From: Ereboglobus sp. PH5-10
Lineage (GTDB): Bacteria; Verrucomicrobiota; Verrucomicrobiia; Opitutales; Opitutaceae
Assembly: GCF_029504735.1 (NCBI RefSeq)
Contig: NZ_JAQFIP010000005.1
Span: 186,001 to 250,000 of the forward strand
Length of the DNA: 64,000 nucleotides
Direction of reading: 5' to 3'
The notes under the pieces are model-generated. The model ran no database searches and was not told where the DNA came from. It worked only from the letters and a program-made list of their open reading frames with translations. Below are positions 45,325-56,061 of the stretch, piece after piece. Positions within the stretch are counted from its first letter, which is position 1. The number at the start of each line of letters is the position of its first letter. The position numbers and the translations under genes were made by a program.

Positions 45325-46395
45325 TCAGCGCTTCTCGGCGACAAACGCCTCCCACGGGATGTTCGCGGGCTTGTTGTCGATGAGCACCTCGCCGAGGTGG
45401 GCGATGAGCGGGTATTCGGCGAGGTCAACCTTGCCTTGCGCGGCCCAGGCGCGGAGCGCCTTCACGATGCGCACGACGATGACGTTGCCCTCGAGCGTGA
45501 TGCCCTCGAGCTCCTTCAGCGCGGCATCGAGCGGCAGGCCGCGTCCGAGCAATTTGCCGAGCAGGCGGTTGCGTCCGCCGAAGACGGTGACATACAAATC
45601 GCCGATGCCGACGGCGAGCGCCTCGTCGTTGCTGGAGCCGAGGAGGCGCATGAGTTTTTGCATTTCGAGCATGGACTGCCCGAACGCGCCGGCTTGAGAG
45701 TTGTAGTGCGGGATGCTGTCGATGCCGTAAACGCGCTCGCAGGCGCCGACCGTGATGCACACGCCGTAGGCGTAGGCGTTCTTGAGCGCGACGGCGGTCT
45801 CGACGCCCATGACGTCGGTCGAAACGGCGATGTGATAATACGGGCGCTGCATCAGGCCTTTCATCCAGCGGAGCGTCTCGATGTCCTCGCCGCAGAACGT
45901 CACCACGGTCTGGTCTTGCGCGACGAGTTCGTAGCTGGTGCACGGGCCGCCGATGGCGTTGAGGCGCAGCTTGCGCGGCGCGGCGCGGCGCGCCCAATAC
46001 TCGGGATACGAAATGAGCTGGCCGGTGCCGTCGTCGATGAGCCCCTTCGTGACCGAGACGACGGGCAGCGTTTCGGGGATGCGCGGGAGCATGTATTCGG
46101 CAAACCAATCGACGCCGAAGCTGCTGATGCCGCAGACGAGCAGGTCGGCGCCGTCCATGGCCTTGTCGAGCTCCTCAATCTTGTAATATTCCACGCCCGC
46201 CGGGAAATCCTTCACGAATTTCGGATGGCGCCCGGTCTTGCGGCAGGCGTCGATGATTTCGCCGTCGAGCGGCGAACCGACGAGGCGCACGGTGTGGCCG
46301 TTTTCCCTCGCGGGGAAGACAAGCGCGGAACCCATCATGCCGGAGCCAACGATGGTGATTATGGTTTGTTTTGCGGGAGTTTCGCTAGTGCTCAT
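45325..46395 (-). CDS. NAD(P)-dependent sn-glycerol-3-phosphate dehydrogenase homologue (GpsA family, divergent)
   Basis: 356 aa, cytoplasmic. The nucleotide-binding GSGMMGSAL, the VTKGL and GGPCTSYE segments, the catalytic-region KNAYAYGVCITVGA, and the C-terminal GIGDLYVTVFGGRNRLLGKLLGRG match the GpsA pattern. Several usually fixed positions differ (for example GSGMMG for GAGxWG). The ATG at 46395 is chosen because it directly precedes the Rossmann strand. With egsA in the same locus the cell could oxidise both glycerol-phosphate stereoisomers (inference). Because of the divergence, another 3-hydroxy-phosphate substrate is possible. Confidence 0.8.
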   Translation of the reverse strand: MSTSETPAKQTIITIVGSGMMGSALVFPARENGHTVRLVGSPLDGEIIDACRKTGRHPKFVKDFPAGVEYYKIEELDKAMDGADLLVCGISSFGVDWFAEYMLPRIPETLPVVSVTKGLIDDGTGQLISYPEYWARRAAPRKLRLNAIGGPCTSYELVAQDQTVVTFCGEDIETLRWMKGLMQRPYYHIAVSTDVMGVETAVALKNAYAYGVCITVGACERVYGIDSIPHYNSQAGAFGQSMLEMQKLMRLLGSSNDEALAVGIGDLYVTVFGGRNRLLGKLLGRGLPLDAALKELEGITLEGNVIVVRIVKALRAWAAQGKVDLAEYPLIAHLGEVLIDNKPANIPWEAFVAEKR

Positions 46396-46447
46396 ATATG
46401 TGTGTGGTGTGTGGTGAATGTTGGTTGGTTTGAGAAAATGGGTTTCC

Positions 46448-46564
46448 TTTTTTGGAGTGCGGCGGCAGAGGGCGAAGCCCGGCGACGCCGCTTTCGCATA
46501 CAAATCAATTTCGCATATCGCTCAAAGCGGTGTCGCCGCTTCGCTCTGCCACCGCACTCCAAAA
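46448..46564. repeat. Inverted-repeat element G (GGAGTGCGG arms)
   Basis: About 117 bp. Left arm TTTGGAGTGCGGCGGCAGAG..., right arm ending TGCCACCGCACTCCAAAA; the arms are about 45 bp and imperfect, with an AT-rich centre. It fills most of the gap between the phosphodiesterase and dehydrogenase genes and has no coding potential that I trust. Confidence 0.8.
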
Positions 46565-46590
46565 TGATTTCAGTTTTTTCGTAATAATCA

Positions 46591-48357
46591 TCATTTCTTC
46601 GTGCGCTTTCTGGAGAGGTTTGCGAAGTCGGCGGGATAGTCCGTTTCGATGATGTCGGGGTTGCTCGCGAGTTCCTTTTTGTAGGCCTCGATGCGCGCCT
46701 CGAACGGCTTGACCTTGTCGGAGGTGGGCGCGATGGCGGTCATGCACATCACGCCGTGACTGCGGAGCAGGTCGTAGACTTTCTGGTGCTCGGGGTCCAT
46801 TTTGTAGCGCACGTAGGCCATGATGCGGTTCCACGGGATGCCCGAGTCGCGATAGGCCTCGTATTGTTTCATGTCGCCGATTTCGCAGCAGAACATGACG
46901 TTGTCGTTGCGCTCGTAATAAAACAGGCACTCCTCGAGCGAGCGCACGGAAAGGATGATGTTGTGGTATTTCGACCACTTGCCCTTGAGGTTGTCGGAAT
47001 AGACCTGCCAGGGGATTTTTTTGTTGTCGAAGTTGAACACGACTTTGTCCGCGCCCCACTCCAACACCTCGTCGAGCGTGGGGATTTTATACGGGGTCAC
47101 GTTTTTCTGCCGGTCCACCAGGTAAAACTGCTGCAGCTCGGCATAGGTGTAGTTCTCGGTCTTGCCCTTGCCGGTGGTGGTGCGGTTGATGGTGGCGTCG
47201 TGCATGAGCACGAGCACGCCGTCCTTCGTCATGCGCGGGTCGATCTCGAAAAACGAGGGCATGAGCGAGAGCGTTTTTTCGAACGAGGGAATGCAGTTTT
47301 CCGGATACCCCTTCATCATGCCGCCGCGGTGTCCGCTGATGATGATTTCCTTTTCGGGCGAGTAACGGAAATACTCCTGCAACTCGGCCATGCTCTTGAT
47401 GTGCACGGTGTGCTTGGGTTTCGGCGAGCCGGCGTTTTTGCCGCGATTGAGAGGCATGGCGACGAAGCTCGACGGATAATCCGTCTCGATGATGTCGGGG
47501 CCGCGCGCGATTTCCTTCAGGTAGGCGTCGATCCGCCTGTCGATTGTCTTGCCCTTGTCGGCGGTGGGCGCGAGGGCGACCTGGCACATCACGCCGTTGG
47601 CGCGGATGCGTTCGTAGAGCGCGCGTTTTTTCGGATCCATCGTGTTGCGCACATAGGCGACGATGCGGTTCCACGGGATGCCGGAGGCGGCGAACTCGTC
47701 ATACATGGCGTCGTCGCTGATCTCGTAGAAGAAGCCGACATTCGGGTTGTTCCGCGCGTAATACTGCGCCTCGCGCAACGTGAGCACGTAGAACATGAGG
47801 TTGCGGTAGTGCTTCCACTTGCCGTTGAGGTTGGCGACCATGACCTCCCAGGGCACGTCCTTGTTGTCGATGTTGAAGACGGTCTTGCCCTCGCCCCACG
47901 CGAGCATCTCGTCGAGCGTCGGGATTTTGTGCTTGGTGACATTGCCCTCGCGGTCCTTGAGGAAAAACTCCCGCAGCTCGGCGTAAGTGTAATCGCACAC
48001 GCGACCCTTGCCGGTGGTGGTGCGGTTGATTGTGGCGTCGTGCATGAGCACGATGACGCCGTCCTTCGTCATGCGCGTGTCGATCTCGAAATACGCGGGC
48101 ATGAGCGAGAGTGTTTTTTCGCACGAGGCGATGCAGTTTTCGGGAAACCCCTTCATCACGCCGCCGCGATGCCCGGCGATAACGATGTCCCTGTCGGGCG
48201 AATGACGGAAATACGCGCGCAGTTCCTCCGCGCTGCGGATGTTTGTCGTGTGCAATTCAGGTTGCGCGGCGAGCGGGGCGATGGAGGCGGAAGCCGTCAA
48301 CGCAAACAGGACAAAGGCAGCCAGTCCGGCGGGATTAACGGGGAGTGTTCTCTTCAT
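46591..48357 (-). CDS. Exported tandem glycerophosphodiester phosphodiesterase (two GDPD domains)
   Basis: 588 aa with a signal peptide (LAAFVLFALTASASIA) and two complete GDPD domains, about 37-300 and 316-588. Both keep the catalytic set: His63/Arg64, Glu91/Asp93, His106 in the first (GHRGG, FEIDTRMTKDG, LMHDATINRTTTGKG) and His343/Arg344, Glu371/Asp373, His386 in the second. Such enzymes split glycerophosphodiesters into glycerol phosphate and an alcohol. Fusion of two active domains in one chain is uncommon and suits a polymeric or two-ended substrate. It is the first gene of the locus, divergent from the DeoR regulator. Confidence 0.9.
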   Translation of the reverse strand: MKRTLPVNPAGLAAFVLFALTASASIAPLAAQPELHTTNIRSAEELRAYFRHSPDRDIVIAGHRGGVMKGFPENCIASCEKTLSLMPAYFEIDTRMTKDGVIVLMHDATINRTTTGKGRVCDYTYAELREFFLKDREGNVTKHKIPTLDEMLAWGEGKTVFNIDNKDVPWEVMVANLNGKWKHYRNLMFYVLTLREAQYYARNNPNVGFFYEISDDAMYDEFAASGIPWNRIVAYVRNTMDPKKRALYERIRANGVMCQVALAPTADKGKTIDRRIDAYLKEIARGPDIIETDYPSSFVAMPLNRGKNAGSPKPKHTVHIKSMAELQEYFRYSPEKEIIISGHRGGMMKGYPENCIPSFEKTLSLMPSFFEIDPRMTKDGVLVLMHDATINRTTTGKGKTENYTYAELQQFYLVDRQKNVTPYKIPTLDEVLEWGADKVVFNFDNKKIPWQVYSDNLKGKWSKYHNIILSVRSLEECLFYYERNDNVMFCCEIGDMKQYEAYRDSGIPWNRIMAYVRYKMDPEHQKVYDLLRSHGVMCMTAIAPTSDKVKPFEARIEAYKKELASNPDIIETDYPADFANLSRKRTKK

Positions 48358-48631
48358 GGCGGGTTATTTTTGGGCGAATTGATTGTTACGATTTTGGGAC
48401 AATGAAACTACGACCATGACCAATAACCGCGGAAATGAGGCAGCCACCGGGGTCGTTGCAAAGTGTGCCTTATTTTTCCGCCCCGAAATTGAGCACTCAA
48501 GCAATTTCAGCCCGATTTGCCCTTCAAAAATCTTTATTTTCAAACGAAATGAGCGTTTGCGCGCATTTTCGATTGTTTTTTGAGCGTTTTTTTAAGTATC
48601 AAAAACAAAACATTTTTCCCACTCCCGAGCC
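48358..48631. promoter_or_regulatory. Divergent control region between the phosphoester locus and its DeoR-type regulator
   Basis: 274 nt with no gene, AT-richer than the surroundings. It holds an inverted repeat CAAACG-N7-CGTTTG at 48541-48559, two TGAGCGTTTT direct repeats (about 48550 and 48580), and a second inverted repeat ATTGT...ACAAT near 48382-48403. These are candidates for DeoR-type operators controlling both directions. No promoter hexamers can be placed with confidence. Confidence 0.45.
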
Positions 48632-49396
48632 ATGAGCAAACGCCGCGAAGAAGCCATATTGAAACAACTCGAAGTCTGCGATTTTCTGACCACCGAGCAG
48701 GCCATGAAGCTGGTCGGCGGAAGCGCCGCCACCATCCGCCGCGTCTTCATCAAGCTCGCCGAAAGCAACCTCGCACGACGCGTCCACGGCGGCCTCCGCC
48801 GCCTGCCGGTGGGCGGCGACGGCTCCCTGCCCTTCGTCATGCGCGAACGCTGGTTTGATGATGAAAAGGCGCGGCTGGCGGCGCGCGCGATGGAGTTTCT
48901 CCCGAAAGGCGGCGTCGCATTCATCCACGGCGGCTCGACCACGTGCAAACTCGCGCAACATATCCGCAGCGGAACCATCATCACCGACTCGATCAACGTC
49001 TGCGGCTCGTTTATGCAGCGCTTCCCCTCCGGCGGCGGCCCCGAAATCCTCGTGGCCGGCGGAACACTCGATGTGAAAGGCGACGCGCTCTACGGCCCGC
49101 GCACCGAAGCCGCCCTGCGCGAATACCGCGCCGACGTGTGCTTTTTCTCCACGCGCGGCATGGACGACGAGGGCGTGCTCGACACCGCCGACACGCTCGT
49201 CGCCACCGTGCGCCTGATGATGCGCAACTCCGCCCTTCGCGTCCTGCTCGCCGACCACAGCAAGTTCCGCAAATTCGGCCTCACCCAAATGGCCCCCTGG
49301 GAAAACGTGGACGTGCTCGTGACAAGCGACCACCCCGAAAACCACCACTGGTTCGATACAATAAAAAACCACGGCGTGAAAATAGTGTTCGCGTGA
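48632..49396 (+). CDS. DeoR-family transcriptional regulator (GlpR-like)
   Basis: 254 aa. An N-terminal winged helix (SKRREEAILKQLEVCDFLTTEQAMKLVGGSAATIRRVFIKL, then RVHGGL) is followed by the DeoRC sensor domain with FIHGGSTTCKLAQHI, DSINVCGSF, VAGGTLDVKGDALYGP and LADHSKFRKFG. This sensor normally binds phosphorylated sugars or polyols, and GlpR binds glycerol-3-phosphate. Its divergent position at the head of a locus that should yield glycerol phosphate makes it the likely local repressor (inference). Confidence 0.88.
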   Translation: MSKRREEAILKQLEVCDFLTTEQAMKLVGGSAATIRRVFIKLAESNLARRVHGGLRRLPVGGDGSLPFVMRERWFDDEKARLAARAMEFLPKGGVAFIHGGSTTCKLAQHIRSGTIITDSINVCGSFMQRFPSGGGPEILVAGGTLDVKGDALYGPRTEAALREYRADVCFFSTRGMDDEGVLDTADTLVATVRLMMRNSALRVLLADHSKFRKFGLTQMAPWENVDVLVTSDHPENHHWFDTIKNHGVKIVFA

Positions 49397-49475
49397 GCGC
49401 TGGGGAAAGAATTGCCGCATTCAAACCAAACAGTATTGGAAAAGCCCTGTTGAAAAAGAACCACCGCGCATCTTC

Positions 49476-50897
49476 ATGACGATTCTTCCCATCGACCCGG
49501 ACGCCAACGCCAATCCCGCCGCGCTGCTCGACTTTCTCGAACAATGCCGCGCGATGGCCGCCGAGGTCAATCGTCCGCGACTGGTCAGCATCACGCTCGA
49601 AGTTTCCGCGCTCGATCCGCTCGCCGTGCTCGAGTCGATCTTCGAGCCAAACGAACGCCATTTCTACGTCGAGCGTCCCGCCGAGAATTTCGCGCTCGCC
49701 GGAGCCGAGGCCGTGCTCGAATTCAGCGCCCGCGGCGCGCAACGCTTCGCCGACTGCCAGCGATTCATCGACTCCACGCTCGCCGACGCCATCGCCGTCG
49801 GCGACCAGACGGCGACTTTTGCCGGCCCGCATTTTTTCACCGCGTATTCATTTTTTGACAGCACCGAACCCGGCGAGCCCTTCGAATCCGCCGGCGTGTT
49901 TATTCCCCGCTGGCAAGTCGCCCTCGCCAACGGACGCACGACCGCCGTCGCGAACTTTATCGTCACACCCGACTCAGACATTACCGCCCTCACTAAAAAA
50001 GTCTGGCACGCGCACCAGAAAGTGGCGCGGGCGGCCAGCCCGGGCATGGGAAAAACCACCCTGCCCCGCGGACTGGCAACCCGCGCCACCGCAACCCCCG
50101 GCTACCGCGCCGCCGTTTCCCGCGCGCTCGCACTCATTGAGGCGGGGGAATTTCACAAAATCGTGCTCGCGCGCGCAATCGACTTCACCACGCCCGACAA
50201 CGCGCCGCTGCATCCGCTGCGCATTCTCAACGGCCTGCGCCAGCGCTTCGCCGACTGTTACAGCTTCTCGCTCGCCAACGGACACGGACAGAGCTTCATC
50301 GGCGCGAGCCCCGAGCGGCTCCTGCGCGTGCGCGACCGCCGGCTCCTCACCGAGGCGCTCGCCGGTTCCGCGCCGCGCGGCGCGTCGGCAAGCGAGGACG
50401 CCTCGCTCGGCGCCACCCTGCTCCACAACGAAAAGGACGTCCGCGAGCAACGCCATGTGCTCGACTCGATCCGCCGCCGCCTCGAGCCACTCGGCCTGAA
50501 ACTCACCCACCCCGCGCAACCCGGCCTGCGCAAACTCGCCAACGTCCAGCATCTGCACACGCCCGTCGAAGCGCCACTGCCCGACGGCGTGCGCCTGCTC
50601 GACGCGCTCGCCCGCCTGCATCCCACGCCCGCCGTCGGAGGCACGCCGCGCGAGGCGGCCGTCGCGCGCATCCGCGAACTCGAAGGTTTCCCTCGCGGCC
50701 TCTACGCCGGCGCCATTGGCTGGATCGACGCGCACGGCAATGGCGAGTTCTTTGTCGGACTGCGCTCCGCCCTCATCGACGGCCCGAACGCGCGCCTCTA
50801 CGCCGGCGCCGGCATAGTCGCCGGCTCCTCGCCGGAAAAGGAGTTCGAGGAAACCGAAATCAAATTCCGCGCCATCCGCGACGCATTGCTGGGATGA
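49476..50897 (+). CDS. menF: Isochorismate synthase
   Basis: 473 aa, a chorismate-binding enzyme of the MenF/EntC type that starts menaquinone synthesis. The conserved C-terminal core is clear: GEFHKIVLARAIDF, FIGASPERLLRV, LLHNEKDVREQRHVLDSI, HPTPAVGGTPREAA and GLYAGAIGWID, followed by FVGLRSALI and YAGAGIVAGSSPEKEFEE. The N-terminal third is poorly conserved, as usual. The ATG at 49476 is the first in frame. It precedes menD on the same strand with a 159-nt gap that contains a decayed repeat. Confidence 0.9.
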   Translation: MTILPIDPDANANPAALLDFLEQCRAMAAEVNRPRLVSITLEVSALDPLAVLESIFEPNERHFYVERPAENFALAGAEAVLEFSARGAQRFADCQRFIDSTLADAIAVGDQTATFAGPHFFTAYSFFDSTEPGEPFESAGVFIPRWQVALANGRTTAVANFIVTPDSDITALTKKVWHAHQKVARAASPGMGKTTLPRGLATRATATPGYRAAVSRALALIEAGEFHKIVLARAIDFTTPDNAPLHPLRILNGLRQRFADCYSFSLANGHGQSFIGASPERLLRVRDRRLLTEALAGSAPRGASASEDASLGATLLHNEKDVREQRHVLDSIRRRLEPLGLKLTHPAQPGLRKLANVQHLHTPVEAPLPDGVRLLDALARLHPTPAVGGTPREAAVARIRELEGFPRGLYAGAIGWIDAHGNGEFFVGLRSALIDGPNARLYAGAGIVAGSSPEKEFEETEIKFRAIRDALLG

Positions 50898-51056
50898 ATC
50901 GATTCGCCGCCAAGAACACCGAAAAACCGGAGTTTCAAAATTGGAATAATTTTCTCCCTGATTTTTCCCCGCGCCCGCCGTGTCTCCGTGGTGACTAAAA
51001 ACACCGCTTGTTATTCGCATTGATTCGCGCGGCTTTGCGGTTTCCAAATAACACCC

Positions 51057-52811
51057 ATGCCCGGCTTCAACGAACTCGATTTTCGAAACACCAACTCGCT
51101 TTGGTGCGGCGTGCTCGCCGAAACCCTGCACCGCTGCGGCGTGCAACAAGCCGTCGTCTCGCCCGGTTCGCGCTCCACGCCGCTCGTCTTCGCCCTCGCC
51201 AGGCACTCGCGAATCGAAACCCATCCCGTCCTCGACGAACGCTCCGCCGCGTTCTTCGCGCTCGGCATCGCAAAATCCTCCATGCGCCCCGTCGCGCTCG
51301 TCTGCACCTCCGGCACAGCGGCGGCCAACTTTTTCCCCGCAATCATCGAGGCGCAAGAAAGCGGCGCGCCGCTCGTTGTCATCACCGCGGACCGCCCGCC
51401 GGAGATGCGCGAGTGTTCGTCCGGCCAGACAATCGACCAGCAAAAACTCTACGGCTCGCACGTGAACTGGTATCACGAACTCGCCGTGCCCGAGCCCGCA
51501 ATCGAGCGCCTGCGCTACCTGCGCCAGACCATCGCCTTCGCGGTGGCAAGATCGACGCAGCCCGAGCGCGGCCCCGTGCATCTCAACGCGCCCTTCCGCG
51601 ATCCGCTGCCGCCGGTCGAGGACAAGGAAATCGCTGACCGCGAGCGCATTGAGACCGAATTTTTTCACGACAACTGGCAACACTTCGACACCGGCGCGCA
51701 ATGCTCGGACAATACCGTCTTCGCGCCCATCCGCGATTTGAGCCGCGAAAAACGCGGCCTCATCATCGCCGGCCCCGGCGGCGTGCAAAACGCATCCGGG
51801 ATCGCGGCCTCGACGGGCTGGCCCGTGCTGGCCGACGCCCTTTCGCACGAGCGGCATTTCGAGACGGGCGCGGGCGTCATCCGTGTTTCTGCCTACGACG
51901 CGATACTGCGCAACGAGGCCGCCGCCGCATCGCTCGCGCCCGCGTTTGTCCTGTGCGCGGGCGGCTGGCCGACGAGCAAAATCCTGCGCGCTTGGATCGA
52001 GAAAACGCAACCCGCCGTGTTGATGGTCGCGCCGACCTTTCACAACCGCGACGCGCTGCACTGCCGGACCACCTGGGTGCGCGGCAACCACATCGCCCCC
52101 TTCAGGGAGCCGCCAAAAAGCGCGTCCGACGATTACCGCGACGCCTGGGCGCGCGTCGAAAAATCCGCGCGCGCAACGCTCGACGACGCGCTCGACGCCA
52201 TCGCCGACACCGACCTGTTCGAGCCGCGCGCCACGTCGCTGCTCGCGAAACATCTCCCGAAGCAAACGAGCATTTTCATAGCCAACTCCATGCCCGTGCG
52301 CGATGCCGAATACTTCTGGCCCGCAAACGACCGCTGCCATTTCATCCACCACAATCGCGGCGCAAACGGCATCGACGGCACGCTCTCGACCGCGCTCGGC
52401 GTCGCGCACGGCGCGGGCAACCCGGCGGTGCTGCTCACCGGCGACCTCTCGCTCCTGCACGACACCAACGGCTTTCTGCTCGCAAGCGCATCGCGCACCC
52501 GCGGCAGCCTCACCATCGTGCTCGTTAACAACAACGGCGGCGGAATTTTTGAGCACCTGCCCGTCGCACAATTCGACCCGCCGTTCGAGGAATATTTCGC
52601 CACGCCGCAAAACATCGACTTCGCCAAACTCTGCGCCACCTACGGCGTGGCGCACACACGCATCGAAAGCTGGACGCAGTTCACAAAACTCATCTCGACG
52701 CTCCCCGAGCGCGGTGTGCGCGTGCTTGAAATCCCCACCGACCGCAAACACGACACCGCTCGCCGCAAAGCGCTGCTCGCGCAAGCCGCCGCGGCGGTTT
52801 TGTTAGCGTAG
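51057..52811 (+). CDS. menD: 2-succinyl-5-enolpyruvyl-6-hydroxy-3-cyclohexene-1-carboxylate synthase
   Basis: 584 aa, a thiamine-diphosphate enzyme that adds a succinic semialdehyde unit to isochorismate in the menaquinone pathway. N-terminal VVSPGSRSTPLVFALA, DERSAAFFALG, CTSGTAAANFFPAIIEA and ITADRPPEMRECSSGQTIDQ are MenD hallmarks, as are NRGANGIDGTLSTALGVA and the ThDP-binding LTGDLSLLHDTNG with NNNGGGIFEHLP. With menF just upstream it shows that the organism makes menaquinone by the classic route; the remaining men genes are outside the window. Confidence 0.95.
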   Translation: MPGFNELDFRNTNSLWCGVLAETLHRCGVQQAVVSPGSRSTPLVFALARHSRIETHPVLDERSAAFFALGIAKSSMRPVALVCTSGTAAANFFPAIIEAQESGAPLVVITADRPPEMRECSSGQTIDQQKLYGSHVNWYHELAVPEPAIERLRYLRQTIAFAVARSTQPERGPVHLNAPFRDPLPPVEDKEIADRERIETEFFHDNWQHFDTGAQCSDNTVFAPIRDLSREKRGLIIAGPGGVQNASGIAASTGWPVLADALSHERHFETGAGVIRVSAYDAILRNEAAAASLAPAFVLCAGGWPTSKILRAWIEKTQPAVLMVAPTFHNRDALHCRTTWVRGNHIAPFREPPKSASDDYRDAWARVEKSARATLDDALDAIADTDLFEPRATSLLAKHLPKQTSIFIANSMPVRDAEYFWPANDRCHFIHHNRGANGIDGTLSTALGVAHGAGNPAVLLTGDLSLLHDTNGFLLASASRTRGSLTIVLVNNNGGGIFEHLPVAQFDPPFEEYFATPQNIDFAKLCATYGVAHTRIESWTQFTKLISTLPERGVRVLEIPTDRKHDTARRKALLAQAAAAVLLA

Positions 52812-53022
52812 TGTAGCGGTCGCGCGGAAGCGTGGCTGGATTTCTTGAGGAAAGTAAGACCACGTATCGATCAAAACCCTTTGACTCTGACTGCGAGCGT
52901 GTAGAGCATTTTTTTGTTCTCCTCGAACAAATCATCACCCCGCTTGCGTAAACGATGAACAACAAATCAAACGGCAAAGCATAAAACAAAAGTGAATCCA
53001 TAATTTAGAACTCCGCACCATC

Positions 53023-53943
53023 ATGCCCATCCCTGCTTACGATGACATCAAACTTCCTGCCTTAATTTTTTTTGCCGATGGCAAAATCCACCACGTTCGC
53101 GAGCTGGATAAAGCGCTTGCCCCACACTTCCACCTCACGCCTACCGAAATGGAAGAGTTACTTCCCAGCGGCACCGAACCTCGATGGAATAATCGTGTGA
53201 GCTGGGCGTGTTACGACCTGTTCCGCGCAGAGCTTCTACAACGCCCCAAGCGCGGACACTACCAAATCACGTCTCTCGGACTGAAAACACTTTCCAAAAA
53301 TCCTCCAACACTCACGCGTGAATACTTGGATGAAAACTTTCCCGTCTTTAGAGAGTGGAACAACAAACCGTCGACCAAAAACGCGGCATCAAGTGCATCT
53401 ACACACAATTCCAATCTTAATCCTCAAACTGCCAACGAACGCATCGACGCTGCCTACGCTGAAATCAATAGCGCACTCACTCAAGATATTCTCGATCAGA
53501 TCCAATCAATGGATCCTTACAATTTCGAACAACTTGTAATCGATCTTCTTGTTGCAATGGGTTATGGTGGTTCACGTGCGGAAGCTGCAAGCGTTACCCA
53601 GCGTAGCAACGATGAAGGCATTGATGGCGTCATCAAGGAAGACCGCCTTGGCCTCGACACCATTTACGTTCAGGCAAAACGCTGGCAAAACACAGTCGGC
53701 CGCCGTGAACTCCAATCTTTCGTCGGAGCGCTCGCCGGACAAGGCGCAAGCAAAGGCGTTTTTATTACTAGCGGAAGTTTTGCCAACACCGCTACCGACT
53801 ATGTAAAAACAATTTCTCAAAAAGTCATCCTCATCGATGGAAACCGCCTTGCCGAACTAATGATCGAGCACGGCGTGGGCGTCTCCGTTGAACGCACTTA
53901 CACGCTCAAGCGTATCGACAGTGATTACTTTGAAACAAACTGA
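53023..53943 (+). CDS. Mrr-type restriction endonuclease
   Basis: 306 aa. Residues 1-95 form the Mrr N-terminal winged-helix domain (RWNNRVSWACYDLFRAELLQRPKRGHYQIT). Residues 165-290 form a PD-(D/E)xK-type nuclease domain with FEQLVIDLLVAMGYGG, Asp201 in DEGIDG, and Gln217/Lys219 in YVQAKRW. Mrr-like enzymes cut methylated foreign DNA. The gene is visibly AT-richer than its neighbours and splits menD from aspS, with a 211-nt and a 293-nt AT-rich flank in which I see no gene, so acquisition by transfer is likely. No partner methylase is nearby. Confidence 0.87.
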   Translation: MPIPAYDDIKLPALIFFADGKIHHVRELDKALAPHFHLTPTEMEELLPSGTEPRWNNRVSWACYDLFRAELLQRPKRGHYQITSLGLKTLSKNPPTLTREYLDENFPVFREWNNKPSTKNAASSASTHNSNLNPQTANERIDAAYAEINSALTQDILDQIQSMDPYNFEQLVIDLLVAMGYGGSRAEAASVTQRSNDEGIDGVIKEDRLGLDTIYVQAKRWQNTVGRRELQSFVGALAGQGASKGVFITSGSFANTATDYVKTISQKVILIDGNRLAELMIEHGVGVSVERTYTLKRIDSDYFETN

Positions 53944-54236
53944 ATTGCCCTACCCGACATATGTCTCCCCAATGAACACATTCCTCGACTAATCCTAACA
54001 CGGATTCGCAGCTACTCTCATTGTGCAGCTGATGTTTGATAAGTTGAATATATTCATGCTCATTATCTGCGGTATGGTTTGGTGCGGAGAAAACACTTAA
54101 AGAATTTGAAGAGCCTCACTCTCCACCGTCGGAAACCAACCCAGCAAAACCGAATGTGATCGCGAATTACGTTTTCGCAATTTCTGTTTGCACGTCGCGA
54201 GGGCGTCCAATTTGCTGTGCGGTTTCCATTTTTCCC

Positions 54237-56030
<1,794 letters not shown>

Positions 56031-56061
56031 GACCAGCGCCCCACCCTTTTATGATTTACTC

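Noticed and set aside
49974-52784. 936-codon minus-strand frame opposite menF and menD
   Set aside because: Antisense shadow spanning two well-supported genes and their gap.
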